From Alligator mississippiensis (taxonomy: Eukaryota; Chordata; Crocodylia; Alligatoridae), in contig NC_081824.1 of assembly GCF_030867095.1 (NCBI RefSeq), positions 120,474,162-120,538,161 on the forward strand: DNA of 64,000 nt, given 5' to 3'. This document shows positions 15,601 through 27,600 of the stretch, piece after piece (within the stretch, counting starts at the first letter, position 1; every line of letters begins with the position of its first letter). The notes under the pieces are model-generated. The model was given only the letters and a program-made list of their open reading frames with translations. It made no database searches and had not been told where the DNA came from. The position numbers and the translations under genes were made by a program.

Positions 15601-18600
15601 TTTATTAGACCAACTAAATAAAAATTTCCAACAATTTTCCAACTATTTAGTTGGTCTAATATAAGACATCACATTTACCCAAAAAACCTTGTCTGCCTCT
15701 GATTTTGTTTGCCTCTTTCAATCATAGAATCATAGAAAATGAGGGTTGGAAGGGACCTCAGGAGGTCATCTAATGGGAAGGAAAGGGGCAGCACCCCTGC
15801 TCAAAGCAGGACCATCCCCAACTACAGCATCCCAACCAACGCTTTGTCTAGCCGGGTTTTAAAAGCCTCCAAGGGTGGAGATTCCATAGCCTCCTTGGGT
15901 AATCTGTTCCAGTGCTTTCTAGTGAGAGAGTTTTTCCTTGTATCTAACCTAAATTTCTCTTGCTGTAACTTGAGACCATTTCTCCTTGTTCTGTTATCTG
16001 CTATCACAGGTAACAGTCTAGTTCCATCCTCGTTCTAACAATCCTTTAGGTAGTTGAAGGCCACTATTAAATCCCCACTCAGTCTTCTGGGGCCTTTGTA
16101 CATGCCACATTTTTTGCCCTTTCTTGCACTGCAATGGTATGACTGTTTGCACGAGAGGGTTTTCCAGGTGCTTTAAAAGTCTTTCTGGCGCAGGACCATC
16201 CTGCTCTCCTGCGGTGCCAGCCGGGGACCAGGCTTAATCTGTTTGAAAACCAAGCGTGTGCAAACCTGATGTGACACTTCAAAATAAACAGGTTTTAAAT
16301 TTTATAAACCTATTTAATTTAATGGACGATTAAACCACATGGTGTGTACAGGTGCCCCTCTTCTCCAGACTGAAGAAGCCCAGTTCCCTCAGTCTCTCCT
16401 CAGAAGTCATATGCCTCAGTCCCCTAACCATAGATTCATAGATGTTAGGGTCAGAAGGGACCTCAACAGATCATCGAGTCTGACCCCCTGCATAAGCAGG
16501 AAAGAGTGCTGGGTCTAGATGACCCCAGCTAGATGGATATCCAACCTCCTCTTGAAGACCCCCAGGGTAGGGGAGAGCACCACCTCCCTTGGGAGCCCAT
16601 TCCAGACTTTGGCCACTCAAACTGTGAAGAAGTTCCTCCTAATGTCCAATCTAAATCTAATCTCTGATAGCTTGTGGCCATTATTTCTTGTAACCCCCAG
16701 GGGCGCCTTGGTGAATAAATACTCACCAATTCCCTTCTGTGCCCCCGTGATGAACTTATAGGCAGCCACAAAGTCGCCTCTCAACCTTCTCTTGCGGAGG
16801 CTGAAAAGGTCCAGGTTCTCTAGTCTCTCCTCGTAGGGCTTGGTCTGCAGGCCCTTAACCATACGTGTGGCCCTTCTCTGGACCCTCTCCAGGTTATCCG
16901 CATCCCTCTTGAAGTGCGGTGCCCAGAATTGCACACAGTACTCCAACTGCGGTCTGACCAGCGCCCGATAGAGGGGAAGTATCACCTCTTTGGAACTATT
17001 TTCATTGCTTTCCACTGGACCGTCCAATTTGTTCACATCCTTTATCCACAACCTTTTGGAGGGCCCAAAACTGGACACAATACTCCAGATATGGCCTCCC
17101 CAATGCTGAATTGGGGTGAAAAATCACTTCCCTCAATCTTTTGGAAACAGTCCTACTAATGCAGCCCAGTATGTTGTTAGCCTTTTTCACAACAAAGACA
17201 CATTGTTGGCTCATATTCAGCTTAATGTCCTCTGTAACCTGAGGCTCCTTTTCTGCACTGTGGTTCCACTGTAACCTGAGGGTCCTGAGCTGCTGCTTAG
17301 TCAGCCAATACCTGTCTGTCCTGGTGTTTAGGATTGTTCTGTCCTAAGTACATGGCTTTGCATTTGTCCTTATTGCACTTAATGAGATTTCTTTTGATCC
17401 AGTCATTCAATTTGTTGAGGTCTCTCTGAATTCTAGTCCTACCCTCCAGCTTATCTATTATTCCCCCCCAGCTTGGTGTCCTCTGCAAATTTGCTGAGGG
17501 TGCACTCTATGCCATCTTCCAGGTCATTGATGAAGCTAGTGAACAAAACTGGCACAGGACCAACTGCTGGGGCACTCCACTTGAGACCAGCTGCCAACTA
17601 GACATTGAGCCACTGCTTACTACTCTCTGAGCCTGACAATCCAGCCTGTTTTTTATCCACCTTCCAGTCCATTCATACAACCCATACTTTCTTAGCTTGC
17701 CTGTGAGAATGTTGTAGGAGACCATATCAAAAGCTTTGCTAAAGTCAAGGTATATCATGTCAGCTGCTTTTCCCCACATTCACAGAGCCAGTCATCTTAT
17801 CAAAGAAGGAAGGTTGTTCAGGCAGGACTTGCCCTTGGTAAATCCATGCTAACTGTTCCTGAGCACCTTCTTCTCCTCCAAGTGCTTAGAAATAGATTCC
17901 TTAAAGATCTGCTCCATGTTTTTTCTTGGGACTGAGGTGAGGGTGACTGGTCTATAATTCCCTGAACCTTCCTTTTCCCCTTCCTTAAAGATGGGCACTA
18001 TATTTGTCCTTTTCCAATTGTTTAGGACCTCCCCAATCTTCATGAGTTTTCAAAGATGATGGCCAATAGCCCTGCAATCACATCAGCCAACTCCCTCAGC
18101 ACCCTCAGGTGCACTGCATCCAGTTCCATTGACTTGTACATATCCAGCTTTTTAAAATAGTCCCTAACCTGTTCTTTTGCTAGTGTTGGCTTCCCACCTG
18201 CTCCTCAAACTGTGCTGCTAGGTGCAGTAGTCTGGGAGCTGACCCTGCTTGTGAAGACTGAGGTAAAAAAGCATTATTTCAGCCTTTTGTGCATCCTCTG
18301 TCACTAAGTTGCCTCCCCCATTCAGTTAGGGACCCACACTTTCCCTGGTCTTCCTCTTGTTGCTGACATACTTGTAGAAACCCTTTTTGTTACCCATCAC
18401 ATCCCTTGCTAGCTGCAACTCCAGTTGCATTTTGGCCTTCCTAATTTTATTCATGCATACCTGAGCAATACTCATATACTCCTCCCTAGTTGTTTGTCCA
18501 TGTTTCCACTTCTTATGAGCTTCTTTTTTGTGTTTTATATCACTGAAGAGTTCCCTGTAAGCCAAGCTGGTCTTCTGCCATACTTGCTAGTCTTTCTGCA

Positions 18601-21600
18601 CATTTGGATGGTTTGTTCCTGTGTCCTCAGTAAGGATTCTTTTAAGTACAACTAGCTCTCTTAGGCTTTTTCCCTGCTTAGACTGGCCTCCCAGGGGATC
18701 CTGCCCATCAGTTCCCTAAGTGAGTTGAAGTCTGCTTTCCTGAAGTCCAGCAACCTTACTCTGCTCGTCTCCTTCCTCCTTTTCCTCAGGATCCTGAACT
18801 CAATCATCTCCTGGTCACTGCTGCCAAAGTTTGCTAGTATTTCTGACTGGTACAATAATACAGGGAATGTATATTATTATACTGTGTCAAATGCATTTAG
18901 CTTTTGTATTTTTCTTTAAATGCTTACAGGAAAGAAATGCTATTCCAAATCATACTCTTTCAACTTTGCTCTCTGAAGAAATGAAATCCATGTCAAGTTT
19001 TAGTCTGGCAGCAGAGAAGCAGTTGGTTTTAGCCTCCTTAAAATCTTTTCCCAACAGGTAAGCAATGCTCAAAATTTTCAAAGCACTGGAGAGTCTCTCA
19101 ACACAAAATATAAAATGGTCCCCACAAAGTATTGATTAGTAACAGTCACAGAACACAGGACATATGGGAAACAACACAAAAATGCAAGTCTCTGTTGTCA
19201 TGTCATACACTTTTGAAATACAGGCACCTTGATGGAGTTCATTCTCAATAAAGCCCATATAGTTTCTGTACAATTGGTACTTGATCTTCAGGCTGAAAGT
19301 AGCAGCTCTGGGAACCAACTTATAGGAGATGTATCTGTCATATCAGGTCTTCCAATTAACTGAAACCAAGTGAGTCTAGTTTTACGGCTAGCATTAAAAT
19401 TTGATATTGGGCAGAAATGTGGTGTTGTGTGAGGGTTAGCCAGGGACACTAGCTTCATTCTGTAAACCCCAGGGTCTGATTTGGCTTGAAGTAGCCACTA
19501 CCAGAAATATATGGGCTTAAATCAGCAGATCTTAAGACCCACAGCTCTCCCACAGTGCAACAGGTTGTTCGTCCAAAATAGGAAAATTATATAGTAGAAT
19601 CTGAATAATGGTTGGATCAAATGTGGGTTTGTGAACCAGTTGGGTACTATTTATAGCCATAGCAAACAGTGTATGCAACCACTGAGTTGCTCCTAATGAT
19701 TGCTCAGACTTCTATTTCAAATGGTGCTCCTTCTCCAGTCAGCTGTTTGGGACTGCTGAGAAATCTCCAGATGGCTGGAGAAACAGTACCATTTGAAGGA
19801 AAACCCTCAGGAAACAGCTGCCAGGCTCATCAAAAGCATCCTATGCAAAAGCACCCAGTCAAGCAGATTGTGAATCACCTGGTTTTGAAGAATCTGGTTC
19901 TACTGTGTAGTCATTTTTGTTAAGTACAGGGAGTCAAAAAGCCCAAGGTTGAATCAGTTCAGTCTTTGCAAGTTAATATAAACTGCAGGGATTAAACTGA
20001 GAAACAACTGGATAGACATTCACTTTTGATTCAGGAAATGCAGCCACATGCCTGGTGTGGCTCAGGCCAGAAGCTGGGGAGTTCTAGAGCACAGTTCTCT
20101 GGCACATAGTCAGTATGAGCTGTGTGTTTGCTTCCTCTTCCTGCTGCCCCCAAAGTCTCTGGGATTTGCAGTTCAGAATTACAGCAACAGGACTCTGCAG
20201 AGTTGCTTTTTACCTCCTCTTCCTACTTCCAGGTTCCTCTGGGATTTGTAGTCCACAGTCACAGCCAGCAGTACATTTTTAGCAGGGCAGGGCAGGGCAG
20301 CTCTGTACTCGGTGGAAGGAAAGTTTAACTCTTCTCCCTGGCCCAGACCCCAGCTGGGGTTTGCCCTCCTCCCCCACCAACCCTTCTCTGCTGGGCAGAC
20401 AGCACAGCACAGCCCAGGGCTGGAAAGCACGCTGGGATGCTTGAGGGCTGTCATTTAACTTGAACCAGGAAAAGTGCCATTGGATGGGGGACTACCAGTA
20501 AATCCAGAAGGTTGTACTTTCCATGGGCTAAGCCAGAGCTGTATTGGCTAAGTAGCAGTAGTGTAACAACGGATAGGTGAGCACAGCGTGAGCCCCAGGT
20601 GCTGCCCCACTCCCTCCCATTCCTTGATTCTCCCCTCCCCTGGCACTTTGCACCTTCTCTGACAGCAGGGAGGGCAAAGCAGCAGCAGCAATGCATATTA
20701 TAGGAGCAGCATCTGGAGGTTTGCTCCTGTGAGGGTGAGGTGTCATCTTTTTGCCACTGAAAATTGGTGGTTAAATGGCCCCTCACCCCACACATTAGGT
20801 GCAGTACTGGCCAGTTATGCCTCTGCTACTTGGGGAGAGGCTCCAAAAAGTGCATTCTCTTTTGTTGCATTAAAACCTATTCTTGTCAAAGACATGACCT
20901 AAAAATAAATATAAAGACTTCAAGTAGGTGAACTATAGGTGTTTAGAAATCAAGAATTCCAATATTCATTAGACTATTAAAGTTTATTTTCTCCTAGAAA
21001 TGGTGTCATTCAGCAAGAATAGAATAGAATAATAGACATGGCTACACATGTATTTATCAAAGTAACTGGTAGGTGTTTCAGTCCAGTATTTTAAGGATTT
21101 ATCAATTTACAGAGCTACAGAGATAGGATGGAATTTCAGAAACATTATGATGTTTTCAGACATTAGAGCGTTAAGGAACTCATAGACAGTAGTCATTTAT
21201 AAAAGCCAGAACTTTTTACTCTCCACATCCCTCTCCCAAATGCAAAGAGGTGTCACAACTATGCATATGGAACACTGGGATATTTTCCAAAGTACTATGT
21301 ACAAGAGGCAGTAATGCTGGAAATCAAAATGCATGTGTATTGAGGATAACAGGTTATCCAGGATTTTTTTTTTTCTCAAGTTTCATTGTTTATTCACCTT
21401 CACAGATTTAAGCAAAAAAGAATGGTTATAATAGTTTTAATACTGATTTTGAATTATTAGTATTATTTTTAACTTATCTTCACATAGAAGAAATGTGGCT
21501 GGAACCAGATCTTACCCTTTGCTACCTTACAAACATCGTCAGAACATCTACCAAAAATACAGCAATTGTATATATCCACTTCATCCATGCCTGCTCTTGA

Positions 21601-24600
21601 TATCATCTCAGATTCCTGCATATGAGGTATGAATTTTTTTAAAGGCTTCTTTTTTTTGGGTGACTGGGTTTCTGTGTGCCCAAACTGTGCTCAATATTGC
21701 AGAGCTTTACAAGAGACTTTTCTTCCTTCCTTGAAGAAATGTACCATACTTAATGAGTGCAGCAGAAAATTACAGTAACATCTGTAAAGTAAGTCTTTGG
21801 GTCCAAATGACTCTTACTGACAGAAATTCAGAGTTTAACACGAAATTGATTTTAAAAATGCTGCTTGCTCAAGATGAGATTTTCAAATGTACTAATACAC
21901 ATATGATTTAAAGTTCATAGATTGTTAGGGGCTGGATGGGACTTTGCAGATCATCAGGTCCAGCCCCGCACCCACTCTAGGCAGGAAGAAAGCTCCTGTG
22001 TTTTAAGTAATAATATGTGAAAGTTGCTTTACAAATGTATGTAAAGTGTCATGTTAAAAGCAGCCTACACTGCATATTTATTTAAAATGTGTCTATAATC
22101 TCAGCTTCAAAAAGTAACAGTGAGGGAAAAATGCAGAACACAGAGCTGAACCACCAAGCAGCATTATTTTGTTCCCTGATAAAGATAAGGACCTGGTCCT
22201 ACCATCTACTGCATGTAGGCAACCTGCTGCACATCTACAAAATACCATTAACTTCAAGCCCATGCCCAATAAGTGTCATAGTGAAGAGCCTGGTTATTGT
22301 TAACCTTACATGGAGGCTTTTGGAAAGAGATCCACCTGGAATTATAAAGTCACTTCTTGATATAGTGACTTATTATTATTACATATGATACATAATGTGG
22401 TACAGTCTACAACAGTGGTATCAAACTTGTCCAGCCCACAGGGCCAGATGATGGTCTCTGTGCCAGTCGGCAGGCGAGATCCAACTGTGCCAGAGCCAGC
22501 TCTCACCCCAGACCAAACCCCTGGCTGTGAGTGGAACCCACAGCACCAAGTCCAATCCACGCACCAGACTGGCTCTGCATGCTCATGGGCAGAATCCTTT
22601 GGCTCCACAGGCCAGATTTGGCCTGTAAGTTATATGCTTGACACCCTGATCTACAACATTTTAACTGATTTAGAAATTATACTTATCAAGGAATCACCTT
22701 CTTGAGAAATACATGAATTGTCATTCTTAAATAATTTCTTCCTGCAGATGGTTCTGGATAGCACTAAGCCAGAAGTAGTTCCCGTGGTATATGAACATAG
22801 TGGAATGACATTGGAAAGTCTCTTTTTTTACATAGAAAAGGCCCTTGATGGCCGAAAAGCAAAGAGTATTGGAATTTTCAGTGATGGAGACTCCAGAGAA
22901 ATCAGTTTGCTTCAAGGTAATGGTTAGATTAAAGAGCAGAAACAAAATAATTGGTAATATTTCGCATGCTATCACATGCTGAGTTTTCCCAAAAGGGACA
23001 GTAGTATAAATCTGAAAAGTTAATCCCACTATAATGAGTTTCTAGCTGGAGGAGGATCTGCACCTTCTATTGTAGTTACCTGGGAAGAAAGGGTTGCCTA
23101 GATGTAAAAGCTTACAGGACAAGGATTTTAGTAATCAGTTAAAAACAAGGAGACTGCAGAGTCATTTCTGTTATTATCTTTATAAGGGTATGGAGACCCT
23201 GAAGACAAGCCATAGAACTAAAAGTCTGACCAGGAAGTTAAATAAGGGATTCAAGTAAGATGAGAAAATGAAGCAAAAGAGGAGAATTAAAAAGCAGCCC
23301 CATAAATAGAAAATAGTGGTCACAGGAGAAGGTGTGAGAGAGGAGAGGGGTGGACTATGATACAAAGAAATAAATTTAGAGGTAGAAGTAATTAAAAAAA
23401 AGATGGAAGGGAAGTAATCTCACAGTTTAGAAGTTATAGAAGTAATCTCACAGTTTGCAAGTTATGGAACATTGCACTTATTCATACTTGCTACTTTTAT
23501 TATATTGCCCTAAAACAGTTGAAGGGATAGTAATCCAAAGTGCAGATGAGATGGATTTTTTAGCAGATTAAAACCTCAAATTCTATTTCTCTTCATTCAT
23601 TGACTTTCATTTTAATCTGTTTCAGGCTGCAGAATTAGTATTGAGAACATTTTGAGCTCTGAAATTAGAGAATTTTGGGAGAAGCTAGGAGGTTGTGTCA
23701 CTTCTCCCGAGGAAGGCGGCCATGTGGACATCTTTGTTCCTTTGGCAGCATCAGGTCAGTATTGTTTGAATTTGGGTAAGAATGGAGAATGGTCCTGCTC
23801 ATTGTGGACTAGGGGTCCTTGGAACATTTCCACTGAAATGTATTTTGGAAGAAAATTGGAGTTAAAACAATGGTTTCTACAAAAAGTGTCATCTTTTGGT
23901 AGAAAACTAAAACTTAGTTGAATAATCTGAACTCCAGAAAGCTTTGTGGAAGTTAAGAATTTGGGTCCTCAGCTACAGAGCTGGACTATATCTTTTATCA
24001 TGCATGGGAATCCTCTTACATGGTCTGCAGACTCATCAAAAGGGATGACCATGATACATTATACATTTTAAACTCTGGCCCAGGAGCATGGTTCACAGAG
24101 GAGAATGAGGGCATACAACATCTAAGCAACAATTCTCATGAGCAACAATTCTCATAGCAGTTTAGGAGGCATTATTTAATATCTAACAAGCCAGACATAC
24201 CGGTTTAGTTCCACAACCCTTTTTTTTTTTTTTTTTTTCATTTTTAGAATTTAAATTTTTAGGTTTTTACTGAGTTATTGACTTCTGGGGGAAAACCAGA
24301 GGTTTATCTAACAGGCTTTGCACACTTGCCAATTGTCTACTGCTCCCTGACTTGCAGGGTCAAGGAGCCAAGCGCTGGAGTGCTGGAGGGGAGGGAAGAG
24401 GGTGTTAACCTGTCTAGGGTGCACCTGCACCCAGCTCTTGCAACTGGGCAGTACAGGACTGTTTCTTCCAGAAGACCTTCTTCGCTGTTAGAATTGTAAG
24501 GCAGTGGAATAGACTCCTTTTTTTGACTGAATAACTACTTGGGTGGATGAAGGAAATGCTGTGGACATAGTGTATCTGGACTTCAGCAAGGTTTTTGACA

Positions 24601-27600
24601 AAGTCCCACATGACCTTCTCATTAACTGGAGAAATGTAGGCTGGACAAAACCACTACAAGGTGAATAGAAAACTGGCTCAATAGGCACAAACAAAGGCTA
24701 ATTAATTATTAACAGATCCATGTTAGAGTGGCAGGAGGTTTTGAGTGGAGTCCCACTGGGGTCTGTCCTGGGCCCAGTGTCCTTCAGTGTGTTTATTAAT
24801 GATTTGGGTGCTGGCATAGAAAGCTTCACGAGCACGTTTGCAGATGACACAAAACTGGGAAGGATTGCGAACACGGCGGAAGATGGGAACACAATTCAGA
24901 AGGATCTCAACAGATTGAAAAGCTGGGCTGAATCTAGCAGGGTAAAGTTCAATGAGGACAACTGCAAGGTGCTACACCACAGGAAACAGCAGCAAAAATA
25001 CCATCAGAAAATGGGTGACACCTGGCTGCATGGTAGCACTATGGAGAAGGATCTGGGCATCATAGTAGATCTGCTACATGTGAGGGTGTTTTTAAGCCTT
25101 CTTCAGGGGACTTTGACTGGGGTGTGCCAATGAACCAAAGCCACAGGTTTCTGGCTACGGTTGTGCCCCCTCCACTCAGGGTCAGACTGATTACCATACT
25201 TGGGGTCAGGAAGGAATGTTACCCCATGGTCAGACTGATACAGACGAAAGGTTTTTGCCTACCTCTGTAGCAGGGGGTGTGGTCCTCTACCTGGGATCTC
25301 TTGAGCATATATAGACATTTCATAAAAGCAGGACACTGACTGCCATGGCTCCCCTGCTTTACCTGTGGCAGGTTAGGGTGCGGTCTTTGTTGTGTCAGGG
25401 TTGACTGTAGTCTTATGTAGAGTTTAGATTATGGTTTGCACAGCATAGTTTGGATGGGGATGATCCTGCCTCAGGCAGGAGGGTGGACTAGATGACCTCT
25501 GGAGGTCCCTACCAGTCCTACTCCTGCATGATTCATTCTGTGATTCTCTGATTCCCTGGCAGATTCCAGGACCCCTCTCCCCCCACGTTGGTGCCTGGGG
25601 CTGGTGCCCAATCCCCTCCTGCCTACCGGTTATGTTATGGGGGAGAACTACTGACTCTCTGCAGGGAAGACAACCCAACATTTTCTAACCAGTTTTAGCA
25701 CTGATTTTGGTGTGCTTAGGAACAAACTATTCAGTAATGAGTCCATTATCAGGAGGAGTAGTTTCACTCAGTATCTGATATATTCTGTAGATTTCTCAGA
25801 GATCTCTATTGTGCATTCACTATTTTGAATACCCCATCTCTGTTTGTTTATTTCTGATGTATTCAAGCTTGATGCTGAGTAACTCGTGGAATTACAGAGC
25901 AGCCATTAACTTAGCATCCTTCAGGCTTAGGCCTTTAGCTGGCAGAAAGGAGTTCACTTCAAGAACTAAAGAACATAGATTCCTGTCATTTTCTCATCTA
26001 GAAGCATACAAGATGCAAAGATTCTGGTGTGGACACATGTACATATGGAGTAGTTTTAAAAGAAGAATATTTAAAAAAGGCAGCAGCTGTTGCATTCCTA
26101 TTGTTATGTTAATGAGCCAAAATCATACAAAAGTTGTAGTTTTGCTATATTTGCTTTGTTCTTTGCTCATTCACATGTAACAGGTGTGACTTACATTACA
26201 GTGTAAGTGTCTTCACAGACTTTAGACCTAAGCTAGAAATATTTTCCTTTATTATGGGACCTCATACCAAAGGCAACTTTTGTTGCACAATGTTCACTTT
26301 AGTGGATTCAACTGTTGCCTCACGCTATTATCATTATCTTGTTGAGACACAAGGCATCTTTCATTCTTCTTGAGCAGAGTTTTCAGAATTATGGGACTGT
26401 ATATTTGTACATTTATAAATTAATGTGGTGTCTTTTTTCATTCTCTAGCCCTGGACAAAGCTAATATTCATTTTGATGTCATTAATAGTAGTGTGGAGAA
26501 AAAGGATATGGCTAGTGGATTCTGTTGGCTGAAATAATTTACTGATAGAGATAACTATTTCATGAACTAAAGCAAGCAAAATATAACTTTGCAGAGACAG
26601 GGATGGAAGTCCTCTCCCACCTGTCTCATCTAACTGGGGTGTTCTTCAGAACTCCTACAGGAATAGCAACTAGATGCTACCAGCACAGTAAGTACAGAAA
26701 TTTATTACATAACTTTGTAAAGGAAACTGTATAGGCTTCTTTCCATGTAGAGCTTAAGTTAAACCATTTTTTGAAAATGTTAATCACATTAGAGAGAAAC
26801 TTGTTTTTCCAATAAATAATTTAAGTATTAGTTTATGAAAAAAACAAAGAAAAATTAGTCTAATTCTACTTCTGTAACATAGGGCTGAAAGTCAATATAC
26901 GATAGGGAGTTGTAAATTTGTAGGTTGATCAGTTTTAGATAGCTCAATACGTTTATTAAATATCTAGAGTGATCCTCTACATTTACAGAATATGTAGGCT
27001 TAAAGCTATTCTCTTTTACTACCTCTGCAACAATTTTAATATCCCATATTGGGTAAATTCCTTTTTGATGTAGTGCTATTTGCTTAAATGTCAATTTAGC
27101 ATGATGAAGGCATGGTAGACCAAATAGTCTTCCAGTATATTTTGATCAGCAGGGATCCTGGTTTTCTCCAATTTAAAAAAATCCCCAATTTAAAAAAAAA
27201 AACCCAAACAAACCCCAAATTCATATGTTTCCATGATTAAAATGAAAGACCACTATATACATTAAAGTATTTCATTTAAAGCACAGAATAATGTTACTTT
27301 TTTCAACCAAAAATCGGGGTTTTTTTTAAATCCGAGAAAACCAGGATCCCTGTTGATCAGACAGGAGAAAATGGAGGAGAGGGTAGTCTGCTACACCTAT
27401 GTATAAATTCAGCCACTTGGGTCTCTGTATTTTGCATGAAGTGCCTGATACATGTTAAAATGTAATGTAAAATAGTGTCAGTTCCTGAATAAAACAGTTA
27501 CATCCAGGCCTATTGGGGAGCTGGGTGAAGCGGCCGCGGAGACTCTGCGGTGCTGCCAGCTTCACGTCCAGCCACTCGGCCCCCCCACCACTGAATCCGC

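Larger units (their letters stand above)
15715..18850 (-). mobile_element. Long CR1 LINE, minus strand, with two nested insertions
   Basis: Read on the minus strand, CR1 ORF2 pieces appear in order from right to left: [18 protein letters not shown] (end of the endonuclease region), [80 protein letters not shown], then [11 protein letters not shown]... and the 3' UTR ending AATCATAGAATCATAGAAAA at 15721. Frames are broken by several stops and shifts. It is split by a DNA element (16089-16358) and a younger CR1 (16431-17018). Confidence 0.9.

Noticed and set aside
24222..24240. Poly(T) run as a retrogene tail on the minus strand
   Set aside because: No processed-gene body or target duplication could be seen next to it; treated as simple sequence.
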